Part shown: one piece after another, positions 9,068 through 17,717 of the stretch
How the letters are laid out: each line of letters opens with the position of its first letter
How positions within the stretch are numbered: the first letter of the stretch is position 1
Origin: Pseudomonas guariconensis
GTDB taxonomy: Bacteria; Pseudomonadota; Gammaproteobacteria; Pseudomonadales; Pseudomonadaceae
Direction of reading: 5' to 3'
NCBI RefSeq assembly: GCF_024127895.1
Contig: NZ_JAMYBK010000015.1
Coordinates: forward strand, 1-64,000
DNA: 64,000 nucleotides
Notes under the pieces: generated by a model
What the model saw: only the letters and a program-made list of their open reading frames with translations
The model's database searches: none
What the model was told of the DNA's origin: nothing
Made by a program: the position numbers and the translations under genes

Positions 9068-9082
9068 GCAAGACTCGCGCCA
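9068..9082 (-). promoter_or_regulatory. Sigma54 promoter of fliK
   Basis: TGGCGCGAGTCTTGC on the minus strand fits the sigma54 consensus, with one change in the GGCAC block and exact GG-N10-GC spacing. The expected start is near 9056, about 37 nt before the fliK ATG, in the 71-bp gap after the Hpt gene. In P. aeruginosa fliK is a FleR-dependent class III gene, which agrees. Confidence 0.75.
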
Positions 9083-9090
9083 GGTTTCCC

Positions 9091-9435
9091 TCAGCTGGCG
9101 GAAATCCGTTCTCGCTCGTCGCGGTAGAAGCGCTGGACCTCCTGATATTCCTGGTCGATGCGGTTGACCAGGTCCTCGATGCCATACAGCGGCCGCTGCC
9201 GCGCCCGCTCCTCGAGCTGGCGGCACAGTTCGGCCAGGCCAACGGCGCCCATGTTGCTGCTGCTGCCCTTGAAGCTGTGCGCGGCAAGGCCCAGCTCATC
9301 GGCGTTCCTGGCTTCGTGCAACTGGCTCAGGCGCCGCTCGGAATCCTCGAGGAAGGTTTCCAGCAATTGCAGGTAGCCGTCTTCCATGACCTCCTGCAGG
9401 TCGGTGAGCAGCTTGTGATCGATATGCATGTCCAC
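9091..9435 (-). CDS. hptB: Histidine phosphotransfer protein (HptB-like)
   Basis: This is a stand-alone Hpt domain of about 114 residues with the phosphorylatable histidine in AAHSFKGSSSNMGA (His53 with this start). I prefer the GTG at 9435 because AGGAG lies 11 bases upstream; an ATG at 9429 is the alternative. It follows the response-regulator phosphatase gene by 64 bp. By analogy with HptB-HsbR-HsbA of P. aeruginosa, it would take phosphate from hybrid kinases and pass it to the neighbouring receiver domain, acting on sessile/motile choice through the anti-anti-sigma factor. The symbol is assigned by this analogy. Confidence 0.82.
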   Translation of the reverse strand: MDMHIDHKLLTDLQEVMEDGYLQLLETFLEDSERRLSQLHEARNADELGLAAHSFKGSSSNMGAVGLAELCRQLEERARQRPLYGIEDLVNRIDQEYQEVQRFYRDERERISAS

Positions 9436-9499
9436 GTACTTGTTCACTCCTTGATCAAGCTTGATTATGCCCCAGCCTGCGTGGCAGTTCGCCACCCAT

Positions 9500-11203
9500 T
9501 CACCAGAAAAACATCACCCGTGCGCAACGGCCACCGTCGAGCCACTCGGCCCCCTGGCTAAGGCGCCGGACCATGTTCAGGCCGCGGCCGCTGAGCCTGT
9601 GCGCCGTCATCGAGCGCGCCAGTTCCCGCGCCACGTCGAAGCCGGCACCACTGTCGCCGACCTCGATCGTCAGACGCCCGCCACAGGGTTGTGGTTCCAC
9701 CTTCATGACGATCTGCACGAACCCCTCGGCCAGTTGCGCCAGGCGCCGGTCGCGCTCGCGATAATAATCGGCAAAACCCTGGGCGTCGCACTTGAGCCGC
9801 GAGTCCAGGCCCAGCACCCCGTGCTCCAAGGCATTGGCGTACAGTTCGCTGAGCACGCTGTGCAGCGCCCCACCATGCGATCGCAACCCCTGGACTTCCT
9901 GCAGCAGTTGCACAAGGTAGGGCACCGGGTTGAACCGTTTCAAGCTGTCGGCACGCAATTCGAAGCGCATCGACCACGCCAGCGGGCCGGAGTGCCCACC
10001 ACCGCCAGGGGCCACGGCCAGCGGGGTCGGCGGTACTGGCTCGCTCATGCGGATATCGCACAGGCTGATATCGTCCCGGGGGCGCCCGCCGAACCGCTCC
10101 AGGGCCAGCATCACCTCGTCGAACAGCCGGGCCGGATCCCGGTTGTCGGCCAGCACCTGGCGCAGGCGCTGCACGCCGAACAGCCGCTCCTGCGCGTCAG
10201 CGGTATCGACGACACCGTCGGACAACAGGAACAAGCGTTCGCCCACCGCCAGCGGCAGCACTTCGGTACTGTCGTCGAAGCGCTCGGGGGCCAGGATCCC
10301 CAGCGGCAGATGGCGGGAAACCAGCGTCGAAAGCACCTCGCCAGCCGCGGACAAGCGGTAGCCGTCAGGCATGCCGCCGTTCCACACCTGCACCGTGCCG
10401 CGCTGGAAACTCAGTTCGAGCAACAGCGCGCAGCAGAACATGTCCACCGGCAGCGTGCGCTTGAGCCGGGCGTTCATCTCCCGCAGCATCTCGCCCAGGC
10501 CATAGCCTTTGGCTGTCATGCCATGGAACACCTCGGCCAGGGGCATGGCCCCGACCGCGGCAGGCAGGCCATGGCCGGTGAAATCGCCGAGCAGCACGTG
10601 CATGTCGCCACAAGGGGTGTAGGCCGCCAGCAGCAGGTCGCCGTTGAACAGGGCGTAGGGCGATTGCAGGTAGCGGATGTTCGGCGCCTGCAGGCAGCCG
10701 GAATGGGCCACCTTGTCGAACACGGCCTTGGCCACGCGCTGCTCGTTGAGCAGGTGGTGATGGTGGCGGGCGATCTGGTCCCGTTGCTCCAGCACCGTGG
10801 CCTGCAGCCGGCGCAAGCGGTCCATGGCACGGATCTTGGCGCCGAGGATCACCGCACTGTAGGGCTTGGCCATGAAATCGTCGCCGCCAGCCTCCAGGCA
10901 GCGCACCAGAGCCTGTTCTTCGTTCAGCGACGTAAGGAAGATGATCGGCACCAGCGCTTCGCCGGCCAGCGCCTTGATCTGCCGCGCAGCCTCGAAGCCG
11001 TCCATCACCGGCATCAGCGCGTCGAGCAGCACCAGTTGCGGGCGCCGCTCGGCGAACAGCGCCACGGCCTGCTCGCCGTTTTCCGCGGTGAACACCTCAT
11101 GGCCCTGGCGCCGGACGATCTGCGCGAGCAGCATGCGGTCTGCCGCCCCGTCCTCGGCAACCAGCACGCTCAGCGCCCGTTCGGCCGGCATGTCGATACT
11201 CAA
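9500..11203 (-). CDS. hsbR: Response regulator with PP2C phosphatase and anti-sigma kinase domains (HsbR-like)
   Basis: The product has 567 residues and three domains. A receiver (about 10-130) has phospho-acceptor Asp61 in LVLLDALMPVMDG and the KP motif. A PP2C/SpoIIE phosphatase domain (about 180-395) has GDFTGHGLPAAVG and LFLLSDGVVDT. A C-terminal HATPase serine-kinase domain (about 430-567) has ELYANALEHG and GRGLNMVRRL. This is the layout of P. aeruginosa HsbR, which dephosphorylates or phosphorylates HsbA according to its receiver state. Its ATG overlaps the hsbA stop by 4 bp, supporting the partnership. Name by architecture and neighbours. Confidence 0.88.
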   Translation of the reverse strand: MSIDMPAERALSVLVAEDGAADRMLLAQIVRRQGHEVFTAENGEQAVALFAERRPQLVLLDALMPVMDGFEAARQIKALAGEALVPIIFLTSLNEEQALVRCLEAGGDDFMAKPYSAVILGAKIRAMDRLRRLQATVLEQRDQIARHHHHLLNEQRVAKAVFDKVAHSGCLQAPNIRYLQSPYALFNGDLLLAAYTPCGDMHVLLGDFTGHGLPAAVGAMPLAEVFHGMTAKGYGLGEMLREMNARLKRTLPVDMFCCALLLELSFQRGTVQVWNGGMPDGYRLSAAGEVLSTLVSRHLPLGILAPERFDDSTEVLPLAVGERLFLLSDGVVDTADAQERLFGVQRLRQVLADNRDPARLFDEVMLALERFGGRPRDDISLCDIRMSEPVPPTPLAVAPGGGGHSGPLAWSMRFELRADSLKRFNPVPYLVQLLQEVQGLRSHGGALHSVLSELYANALEHGVLGLDSRLKCDAQGFADYYRERDRRLAQLAEGFVQIVMKVEPQPCGGRLTIEVGDSGAGFDVARELARSMTAHRLSGRGLNMVRRLSQGAEWLDGGRCARVMFFW

Positions 11204-11505
11204 CTGATGTCGAACAGCTTTTCGAAATTGGAAATGGCCAGGATCTTGCGCACGTCGGGGCTGGTGTTGATCACGCTGATGCAGGAGTCATCACCGCCTT
11301 CGTGGTCGCGCAGCAGCAGCAACATGCCCAGCGCCGAGCTGTCCAGGTAGGTGGCGTCCTTGAGGTCGACCACGACCGAGTTGGGCCGTACCGGTTGCCT
11401 TTCGTAGGCATTGCGAAATTCCTGGTGCCTGCCGAAATCGAAGCGGCCCTTGACCTTGATCGTCAGCTTTTTATCGTCCTGGGAGAAATCGGATTCGACA
11501 GCCAT
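11200..11505 (-). CDS. hsbA: STAS anti-anti-sigma factor (HsbA-like)
   Basis: This is a 101-residue STAS protein. The start MAVESDFSQDD is chosen because AGGA stands 9 bases upstream; the frame is open to 11574 but the extra N-terminus is not STAS-like. The phosphorylation site block DSSALGMLLLL (Ser56/Ser57) is intact. In P. aeruginosa the equivalent HsbA binds the anti-sigma factor FlgM when unphosphorylated and a diguanylate cyclase when phosphorylated, linking the module to motility. It is the promoter-proximal gene of hsbA-hsbR-hptB. Confidence 0.85.
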   Translation of the reverse strand: MAVESDFSQDDKKLTIKVKGRFDFGRHQEFRNAYERQPVRPNSVVVDLKDATYLDSSALGMLLLLRDHEGGDDSCISVINTSPDVRKILAISNFEKLFDIS

Positions 11506-11667
11506 GCCAGCGATTCCTTCGATGATGGCGAATACGACTTTTGAAGGTTTAGCAGGCATGGAGCGGGGTCGCAAGGCGGGGGCAGGACCGTTCGTGAGGT
11601 TCGGGTTTCAGGGGCCTGCCCATCGCCAAGTCCTCTGCATGACTCAGGCTCCGTGAGCACCGCCGAC

Positions 11668-11711
11668 CTGTGGGAGCCGGCTTGCCGGCGATGGGGCGCG
11701 AAGCGGCCCCA
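11668..11711. repeat. REP-type palindrome downstream of fliJ
   Basis: The stretch begins ctgtgggagccggcttgccg and continues with ggcgatggggcgc and a gcggcccc tail. It is the palindromic REP form seen several more times in this window. It sits in the 229-bp gap between fliJ and hsbA (11506-11734), where no gene is seen, and may separate the two transcripts. Confidence 0.7.
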
Positions 11712-11734
11712 GATGCTCGCTGACCGACGCAGGA

Positions 11735-12187
11735 CTACAGATGCCCCTGGCGCGGCAGGCGCTGGGACAGCTCGTCGAGCAGCTTCTGCTCGCGCTTGTC
11801 CTCGGCACGCCGGGCCTCGTCCATATAGCGCTGCACCAGCTTGCGCAGGCCTTCGACCCGGGCATAGGCCTGCTGCCAGGTGTCGCGGGCACCGTTGAGG
11901 TTGTTCTGGTGCCAGGTCAGGCTCTGCCGCTGCTGGGTCATGGCCGCCTCCAGTTGCCCCAGGAAGCGCTGATAGTTGACCAGCCAGCTGCCGTTGACCC
12001 CCTGCCCGCCACGGTTGATCCATTGCTGCTGGTAGTCCTCGCGAAAACGCTCAAGCTCGGCCAGCTTGGCCTGGGCCTGCACCACCTGCTGCTGGAAATG
12101 CCCCAGGCGCTGGGCAGCCTTGCGCTCGGCCTCCTCGGCCATTTCCACCACCGGCGCCAGGCGTGCCGCTCTGCTGGGCAAGGCCAT
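11735..12187 (-). CDS. fliJ: Flagellar export chaperone FliJ
   Basis: FliJ is the coiled-coil stalk that joins the FliI ATPase ring to FlhA and recycles chaperones. The 150-residue protein is almost entirely charged alpha-helix (for example EEAERKAAQRLGHFQQQV and VQRYMDEARRAEDKREQKLL), as expected. It lies 6 bp after fliI at the end of fliEFGHIJ, and a REP palindrome follows. Confidence 0.95.
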   Translation of the reverse strand: MALPSRAARLAPVVEMAEEAERKAAQRLGHFQQQVVQAQAKLAELERFREDYQQQWINRGGQGVNGSWLVNYQRFLGQLEAAMTQQRQSLTWHQNNLNGARDTWQQAYARVEGLRKLVQRYMDEARRAEDKREQKLLDELSQRLPRQGHL

Positions 12188-12193
12188 GGGCTA

Positions 12194-13552
12194 TCAACCG
12201 CCCGCCGGCGCGGCGAAGATACCGCCCAGCTGTTCGCGGCTCTGGGCCATGCCGACATTCTCGTCCAGCCCCTGGCGCAAGAAGCCCACCAGCTTGGACT
12301 GCAAGGCGATGGCCTGGTCCGTCTCTGGATCGCCGCCAGCCACGTAGGCGCCGACGCTGATCAGGTCGCGGCTCTGCGACAGGCGCGACCACAGCTGCTT
12401 GAACTTCTGCGCCTGGCGCAGGTGATCGGCATCGACCACCTGGGGCATGACCCGGCTGATCGAAGCCTCGATATCGATGGCCGGATAGTGCCCTTCCTCG
12501 GCCAGGCGCCGGGACAGCACGAAGTGGCCATCCAGCACGCCCCGCGCCGAGTCGGCGATCGGGTCCTGCTGGTCGTCGCCTTCCGAGAGCACGGTATAGA
12601 ACGCCGTGATCGAACCGCCACCCGGCTCGCCATTGCCCGCCCGCTCCACCAGCTTGGGCAGCTTGGCGAAGACCGAAGGCGGATAGCCCCGGGTCGCCGG
12701 CGGCTCGCCGATGGCCAGGGCGATCTCGCGCTGGGCCTGGGCGAAACGGGTCAGCGAGTCCATCAGCAACAAGACGTTCTTGCCCTTGTCGCGGAAGTAC
12801 TCGGCGATGCGCGTGCAATACATGGCCGCGCGCAAGCGCATCAGCGGCGCGTCGTCGGCTGGCGAGGCCACCACCACCGAGCGCTTTAGCCCCTCCTCGC
12901 CGAGGATGTGCTCGATGAACTCCTTGACCTCCCGGCCCCGTTCGCCGATCAGCCCAACCACGATGATCTCGGCCTCGGTGAAGCGGGTCATCATGCCCAG
13001 CAGCACCGACTTGCCCACGCCGGTACCGGCGAACAGGCCCAGGCGCTGGCCCCGGCCGACGGTGAGCAACCCATTGATGCTGCGGATGCCCACGTCGAGC
13101 GGCTGGCTGATGGGGTCGCGGTTGAGCGGGTTGATGACCGGCCCGTCCATCGGTACCCAGTCCTCGGCCTTCATCCCGCCTTTGCCGTCCAGCGCACGGC
13201 CGGCACCGTCGAGCACCCGGCCAAGCATGCTCATGCCCATGGGCAGGCGGCCGCTGTCGTCCAGCGGTACCACCCGCGCGCCCGGGGCGATGCCGGCGAT
13301 GCTGCCGACCGGCATGAGGAACACCTTGCTACCGGAAAAGCCCATCACCTCGGCCTCCACCTGCACCGGGTGGTAGCTGTCGTCGTTGATCACCAGACAG
13401 CGGCTGCCCACCGCCGCCCGTAGCCCCTCGGCTTCCAGGGTCAGGCCGACCATGCGCAGCAGGCGGCCCTCGACCAGCGGTTGCGCAGGCAACTTCACCG
13501 CCCCGGCATAGCTGCCCAGGCGCTTGCCGAAGCTGGTGCGGTCAAGGCGCAT
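12194..13552 (-). CDS. fliI: Flagellum-specific ATPase FliI
   Basis: FliI is the hexameric ATPase of the export apparatus and is related to F1-beta. The 452-residue product has Walker A GTGVGKS at about 176-182, Walker [14 protein letters not shown] and the arginine-finger region, and matches family length. Its start overlaps the fliH stop by 11 bp, and fliJ follows 6 bp downstream, so the three soluble export proteins are tightly coupled. Confidence 0.97.
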   Translation of the reverse strand: MRLDRTSFGKRLGSYAGAVKLPAQPLVEGRLLRMVGLTLEAEGLRAAVGSRCLVINDDSYHPVQVEAEVMGFSGSKVFLMPVGSIAGIAPGARVVPLDDSGRLPMGMSMLGRVLDGAGRALDGKGGMKAEDWVPMDGPVINPLNRDPISQPLDVGIRSINGLLTVGRGQRLGLFAGTGVGKSVLLGMMTRFTEAEIIVVGLIGERGREVKEFIEHILGEEGLKRSVVVASPADDAPLMRLRAAMYCTRIAEYFRDKGKNVLLLMDSLTRFAQAQREIALAIGEPPATRGYPPSVFAKLPKLVERAGNGEPGGGSITAFYTVLSEGDDQQDPIADSARGVLDGHFVLSRRLAEEGHYPAIDIEASISRVMPQVVDADHLRQAQKFKQLWSRLSQSRDLISVGAYVAGGDPETDQAIALQSKLVGFLRQGLDENVGMAQSREQLGGIFAAPAGG

Positions 13553-14309
13553 CGGGATTATCCAGTTCGATCGACAGGTCCGGCGCAGCCGGGTGCAGGG
13601 CCTGGTCGTGGAGCTGGTCGAACAGTTGCGCCACGGCCTTCTCGATCCGCGTTTCCATGGTCGCGTCGATGCGGCTGTGGGCGGTCTCGATACGGCAGCC
13701 CCCCGGCAGCAGCGATTCGTCTTCGAGCAGCTTCCAGCGTTCCTCGTGGCGTTCGCGCAGGGCCTTGGCCAGCTCGAAGTCCTGGGGATTGAGGTGGATA
13801 CGGATATTGTCGGCGCCCATCGGCAGCAGCTTGAGCGCCTCGCGCAGCACGTGGGTGATCTGGCTGGAGTCGCTGCGCAGCTCGCGGCCGATCACCTGCC
13901 GGGTCACGTGGGCGACCAGGTGCACCAAGGACTTCTCGATCTGCGTGTCCTGTTCGGCGATGGGCTCGAGCAGGTGGCCCATCAACCGCTCCAGGCTGTC
14001 CAGCTTGGCCGCCAGGGCGACCTCGGCCTCCTGGCGCACCTTCAACTGGGTGCTGTGGAAACCTTCGCGCTCACCGGTGGCGAAGCCTTCGTTATAGGCC
14101 TCCTGGCGGATGGCCTCGAGCTCCTCGAGGGTCAGCGGCTGGACCTCGTCCAGCGGCACCTCCTCGACTTCGTCCTCGACGACCTCAGGCACAGGTTCCG
14201 GCTCAGGTTCGGGCTCCGGCTCCGGATCGAAGCTGGGCAGCGGCCAGACATCGACGCCTTCGAGGTCACGAGCGCGGATCAGGTCGCTGGGGTGTTCTTT
14301 GGTGGACAT
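13542..14309 (-). CDS. fliH: Flagellar export ATPase regulator FliH
   Basis: FliH binds FliI and tethers it to the C-ring. The 255-residue protein has an acidic Glu/Pro-rich stretch (alternating E-P at about 27-42), a helical middle with the [14 protein letters not shown] repeat-like segment, and a C-terminal V-ATPase-E-like domain ([48 protein letters not shown]). The C-terminal half identifies it; the N-terminus is variable in the family. It overlaps fliI. Confidence 0.94.
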   Translation of the reverse strand: MSTKEHPSDLIRARDLEGVDVWPLPSFDPEPEPEPEPEPVPEVVEDEVEEVPLDEVQPLTLEELEAIRQEAYNEGFATGEREGFHSTQLKVRQEAEVALAAKLDSLERLMGHLLEPIAEQDTQIEKSLVHLVAHVTRQVIGRELRSDSSQITHVLREALKLLPMGADNIRIHLNPQDFELAKALRERHEERWKLLEDESLLPGGCRIETAHSRIDATMETRIEKAVAQLFDQLHDQALHPAAPDLSIELDNPDAP

Positions 14310-14347
14310 GCAAATGCCTGCTGGTGGAATCGGTTTTAGCGGCGCGC

Positions 14348-14400
14348 GTCAAGCTGCAAGCAAGAGCGGCAGCATGCGATCTGCTTTTTCTTGCCGCTTG
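14348..14400. repeat. Palindromic intergenic repeat between fliG and fliH
   Basis: The arms tcaagctgcaag and cttgccgcttgaag are inverted around agagcggcagcatgcgatct. A related sequence (gcggcaagcaagagcgg) recurs near 17650. These look like a second, AAGC-rich family of Pseudomonas dispersed palindromes. They fill most of the 107-bp fliG-fliH gap without an obvious promoter. Confidence 0.55.
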
Positions 14401-14416
14401 AAGCGCGCTGCTTGGC

Positions 14417-15436
14417 TTAGATCATCTCCTCGGCACCCTTGCCGCCGAGCACGATCTCGCCGGCCTCGGCCATGCGCCGGGCGATGGTGAGGATTTCCTT
14501 CTGCGCCGCTTCCACGTCGCTGACCCGCACCGGGCCCTTGGCCTCCAGGTCGTCGCGCAGCAGCTCCGAGGCACGCTTGGACATGTTCTTGAAGATCTTG
14601 TCCTTGACCTTTTCGTCGGCGCCCTTGAGCGACACCACCAGCACGTCCGAGGACACCTCGCGCAGCAGCGCCTGGATGCCGCGGTCGTCGACGTCGGCCA
14701 GGTTGTTGAAGACGAACATCAGGTCTTCGATCTGCTCCGACAGGTCGTTGTCGATCTCGCGGATCGAGTCCATCAGTTGGCCTTCGACCGAGCTGTCGAG
14801 GAAGTTCATGATGTCGGCAGCACGCTTGATACCGCCCAGGGTGGTGCGCGCGGCATTGGAGTTGCCGGAGAACTGCTTCTCGAGGATCTGGTTCAGCTCC
14901 TTGAGCGCCGCAGGCTGTACGGTATTGAGCGACGACACGCGCAGGATGATGTCCAGGCGCACCTTGTGGTCGAAGTTGCTCAGCACCTCGCCGGCCTGGT
15001 CCGGGTCGAGGTAGGCGACCACGATGGCCTGAATCTGCGGGTGCTCGTAGCGGATCACATCGGCCACGGCGCGTGGCTCCATCCACTTGAGGCTGTCCAG
15101 GCCGCTGGTGTTGCCACCGAGCAGGATGCGGTCGATCAGGCCGTTGGCCTTGTCCTCGCCGAGGGCTTGGTTGAGCATCTTGCGGATGTAGCCGTCGGAG
15201 CCCACGCCCAGGCTGGTCTGGTCGCCGACGATCTCGACGAACTCGCTCATCACCTGCTCGACCTGCTCGCGGTGGACGTTGCCCATCTGCGCCATGGCCA
15301 CGCCAACCCGCTGCACTTCCTTGGGGCCCATGTGCCGCAACACCTGGGCGGCATCGGTCTCGCCCAGGGAGAGCAGCAGGATCGCCGCCTTGTCGACACG
15401 GCTCAGCTTGGCGGTAACGGCTCGGTTGTCACTCAT
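14417..15436 (-). CDS. fliG: Flagellar motor switch protein FliG
   Basis: FliG is the rotor protein that contacts the stator. The 339-residue product has the N-terminal FliF-binding domain, a middle domain with EHPQIQAIVVAYLDPDQA (the EHPQ motif) and a C-terminal torque domain containing the charged residues of FVFNNLADVDDRGIQALLRE. Its start overlaps the fliF stop by 8 bp, so translation is coupled. Confidence 0.97.
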   Translation of the reverse strand: MSDNRAVTAKLSRVDKAAILLLSLGETDAAQVLRHMGPKEVQRVGVAMAQMGNVHREQVEQVMSEFVEIVGDQTSLGVGSDGYIRKMLNQALGEDKANGLIDRILLGGNTSGLDSLKWMEPRAVADVIRYEHPQIQAIVVAYLDPDQAGEVLSNFDHKVRLDIILRVSSLNTVQPAALKELNQILEKQFSGNSNAARTTLGGIKRAADIMNFLDSSVEGQLMDSIREIDNDLSEQIEDLMFVFNNLADVDDRGIQALLREVSSDVLVVSLKGADEKVKDKIFKNMSKRASELLRDDLEAKGPVRVSDVEAAQKEILTIARRMAEAGEIVLGGKGAEEMI

Positions 15437-17207
15437 CGGCGTTGATCCACTCTTTCACGACCTGGGCCACGCGGCCCGGATCCTCGGCCACCAGGCCCTT
15501 GATTGCGTTCAGCTGCGCCTCGTAGCCCTCGTTCGGGCTCGGCAACAGGATGCTTGTCGGGCCACCCAGGGTGACGCGGTCGTTGGCCAGCTCGCCATCC
15601 AGACCCATCATCCCGCCCAGTTCCATGTCGCTGTCGGCAGCGGCCTGCTTGCCACCGCCGGTGATGTTGTTGAGCACCGGCCGCAGCACGCCGAACACCA
15701 GCACCAGGATGAACAGCACGCCGAGCACCTGCTTGACGATGTCCCAGAACCACGGCTGCGAGTAGAACGGAATGTCGGCCAGCACCTCGCCCCGGTCGGC
15801 GGCGAACGGCACGTTGATCACGGTCACGCTGTCGCCACGGCTGGCGTCGAAGCCCACCGCATCCTGCACCAGGCGGGTGAAGCGTGCCAGGTCCTCGGCG
15901 CCCCAGGGCGCGCGGACGGCCTCGCCGGTGGCGGCGTCGAGCTTGACCTGGTCGTCCACCACCACCGCCACCGACAGGCGGGTCAGGCGCCCCTGCTGCT
16001 GGCGGGTGTGGCTGATGGAGCGGTCCAGCTCGAAGTTGCGAGTGGTCTGCAGGCGCTTATCGGCCGGATACGGCGCGAGCATCGGCTGGCCGGTGGCCGG
16101 GTCCATGATCTGCTGGCCGTTGGCGTCCACCAGCGGCTGGCCAGGCTGCACGGCACCGGCTGCCGGCGCGGCAGCGGTAGCATTTTCCGGCGCGGCGGCG
16201 CCGGCCGGCGGCTGGTTGCTCAGGGCGCCTGGCACGCCTTGCGGCGGCTGGCTGCTGGCGCGCTGCTCATTGACCGACTGCTCGCTGCGCAGGGCCGGCT
16301 GGTCGGGGTTGAACTGCTCGGAGGTGGACTCCACTGCGCTGAAATCGATGTCGGCGGACACCTCGGCCTTGTAGCGGTCATTGCCCAGCACCGGCTCGAG
16401 GATGTTGTGCACGCGCTGGGTGAGCATGCCTTCCATGCGGCGGCTGTAGTCGAACTGCTTGCCAGCCATGGTCAGGGCGGTGTCTTGCAACTGGTCGGAG
16501 AGCAGGTTGCCCTTCTGGTCGACCACGGTGACCTGGGACTTGTCCAGCTCCGGTACGCTGGTGGCCACCAGATTGACGATCGCCATCACCTGGCCGGCTT
16601 CCAGGGCGCGGCCGGGATACAGCTCGACCAGCACCGACGCGCTGGGCTTGCGCTCGTCACGCACGAATACCGAGCTCTTGGGGATCGCCAGGTGCACACG
16701 TGCGGCCTTGACGTTGTTCAGGCTGGCGACGGTGCGGGCCAGTTCACCCTCCAGGCCACGACGATAGCGGGTGGCTTCCATGAACTGGCTGGTGCCCAAG
16801 CCCTGGTCCTTGTCGAGGATCTCGAAACCGACATTGCCATCGCTCGGCGCCACGCCGGCGGCGGCCAGTTTCAGGCGCGCACGGGAAAGATCGTCGGCCT
16901 TGACCAACAGCGCGCCGGAGTTGGGTTCGACGCGGTAGCCGATGTCAGCGGCCGACAAGGTCTCCATGACCTGCTTGGTGTCCATGCCCGCCAGGCTGCC
17001 GTACAGCGGCCGGTAGTCCGGCTGCTGCGACCAGAGCACCACGGCGAAGCCGATCGCCACGCTCGCCGCCAGGCCGACCAACAGGCCGACCTGCCGCAGC
17101 ATGGGCATCTGCGAGATGTTTTCCAGGAACGCCATGCCGAACAGCGGCGGCTTGGCCGCTGGCGGGCCGCTCTTGGCGGGGGCGTTATCGACGACTGCTT
17201 CGGCCAT
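15429..17207 (-). CDS. fliF: Flagellar MS-ring protein FliF
   Basis: FliF oligomerises into the MS-ring on which the motor is built. The 592-residue protein has two membrane helices (about 37-57 and 475-495), ring-building motifs between them (LMKADDLSRARLKLAAAGV-like segment and QFMEATRYRRGLEGELARTV), a low-complexity Ala/Pro/Gln-rich periplasmic loop (about 300-375) and a cytoplasmic FliG-binding tail. Length is normal. It follows fliE by 14 bp. Confidence 0.97.
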   Translation of the reverse strand: MAEAVVDNAPAKSGPPAAKPPLFGMAFLENISQMPMLRQVGLLVGLAASVAIGFAVVLWSQQPDYRPLYGSLAGMDTKQVMETLSAADIGYRVEPNSGALLVKADDLSRARLKLAAAGVAPSDGNVGFEILDKDQGLGTSQFMEATRYRRGLEGELARTVASLNNVKAARVHLAIPKSSVFVRDERKPSASVLVELYPGRALEAGQVMAIVNLVATSVPELDKSQVTVVDQKGNLLSDQLQDTALTMAGKQFDYSRRMEGMLTQRVHNILEPVLGNDRYKAEVSADIDFSAVESTSEQFNPDQPALRSEQSVNEQRASSQPPQGVPGALSNQPPAGAAAPENATAAAPAAGAVQPGQPLVDANGQQIMDPATGQPMLAPYPADKRLQTTRNFELDRSISHTRQQQGRLTRLSVAVVVDDQVKLDAATGEAVRAPWGAEDLARFTRLVQDAVGFDASRGDSVTVINVPFAADRGEVLADIPFYSQPWFWDIVKQVLGVLFILVLVFGVLRPVLNNITGGGKQAAADSDMELGGMMGLDGELANDRVTLGGPTSILLPSPNEGYEAQLNAIKGLVAEDPGRVAQVVKEWINADE

Positions 17208-17221
17208 GGTTCACTCTGCCC

Positions 17222-17554
17222 TCAAACCGGCATCTGCATGATGTCCTGGTACGCCTGGACCAGCTTGTTGCGCACCTGGGTCAGGGCCTGGAACGACACG
17301 GAAGCCTTCTGCGAAGCGATCATCACATCAGTCAGGTCGACACCGCTCTTGCCGATCTCGAAGGCGTTGGCCAGTTGGTTGGAGGCCTGCTGGGTGTCAT
17401 GCACCTTGTTGATGGCCTGGCCGAGCATGTCGGCGAAGCTGCTCTGCCCTGGCGCCAGCTCGGGGGCGGCAGAGGCCTTGGGCAGGGACATGGCATCGGC
17501 CTGCATGGCGCGCATGTCCAACATCAGACGATTGAATTCAACACCTTGGTTCAT
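17222..17554 (-). CDS. fliE: Flagellar MS-ring/rod junction protein FliE
   Basis: FliE joins the MS-ring to the proximal rod. The 110-residue protein has the conserved C-terminal half ([20 protein letters not shown], then [20 protein letters not shown]). It is the first gene of fliEFGHIJ and has its own sigma54 promoter about 60 bp upstream. Confidence 0.96.
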   Translation of the reverse strand: MNQGVEFNRLMLDMRAMQADAMSLPKASAAPELAPGQSSFADMLGQAINKVHDTQQASNQLANAFEIGKSGVDLTDVMIASQKASVSFQALTQVRNKLVQAYQDIMQMPV

Positions 17555-17614
17555 GAACTTCTCTCTCCGGCGGCCGCATTTTTTTGACGCTCATGCGGCG
17601 AATGCCTGGGTAAA

Positions 17615-17629
17615 GCAACAAGAGTGCCA
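17615..17629 (-). promoter_or_regulatory. Sigma54 promoter of fliE operon
   Basis: TGGCACTCTTGTTGC on the minus strand is a strong sigma54 match with GG-N10-GC. Expected transcription starts near 17603, about 49 nt before the fliE ATG. In P. aeruginosa this operon depends on FleQ. Confidence 0.85.
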
Positions 17630-17645
17630 GCCTGGGCTGGATTCG

Positions 17646-17717
17646 AACGGCGAGCGGCAAGCAAGAGCGGGCGTGCGTCGGACTGCTGTTGCTTGTAGTT
17701 GATAGCTCGTTGCCGCT
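17646..17717. repeat. AAGC-rich palindromic repeat between fleR and fliE
   Basis: The block begins cgagcggcaagcaagagcgg and ends gttgccgcttc, and its ends are inverted. It resembles the palindrome at 14348-14400. It directly follows the fleR stop and may serve as a transcription end. Confidence 0.5.

Noticed and set aside
15279..17702. 807-residue plus-strand frame opposite fliF
   Set aside because: It is an antisense shadow of fliF and fliE; no recognisable motif, and the real genes account for the region.
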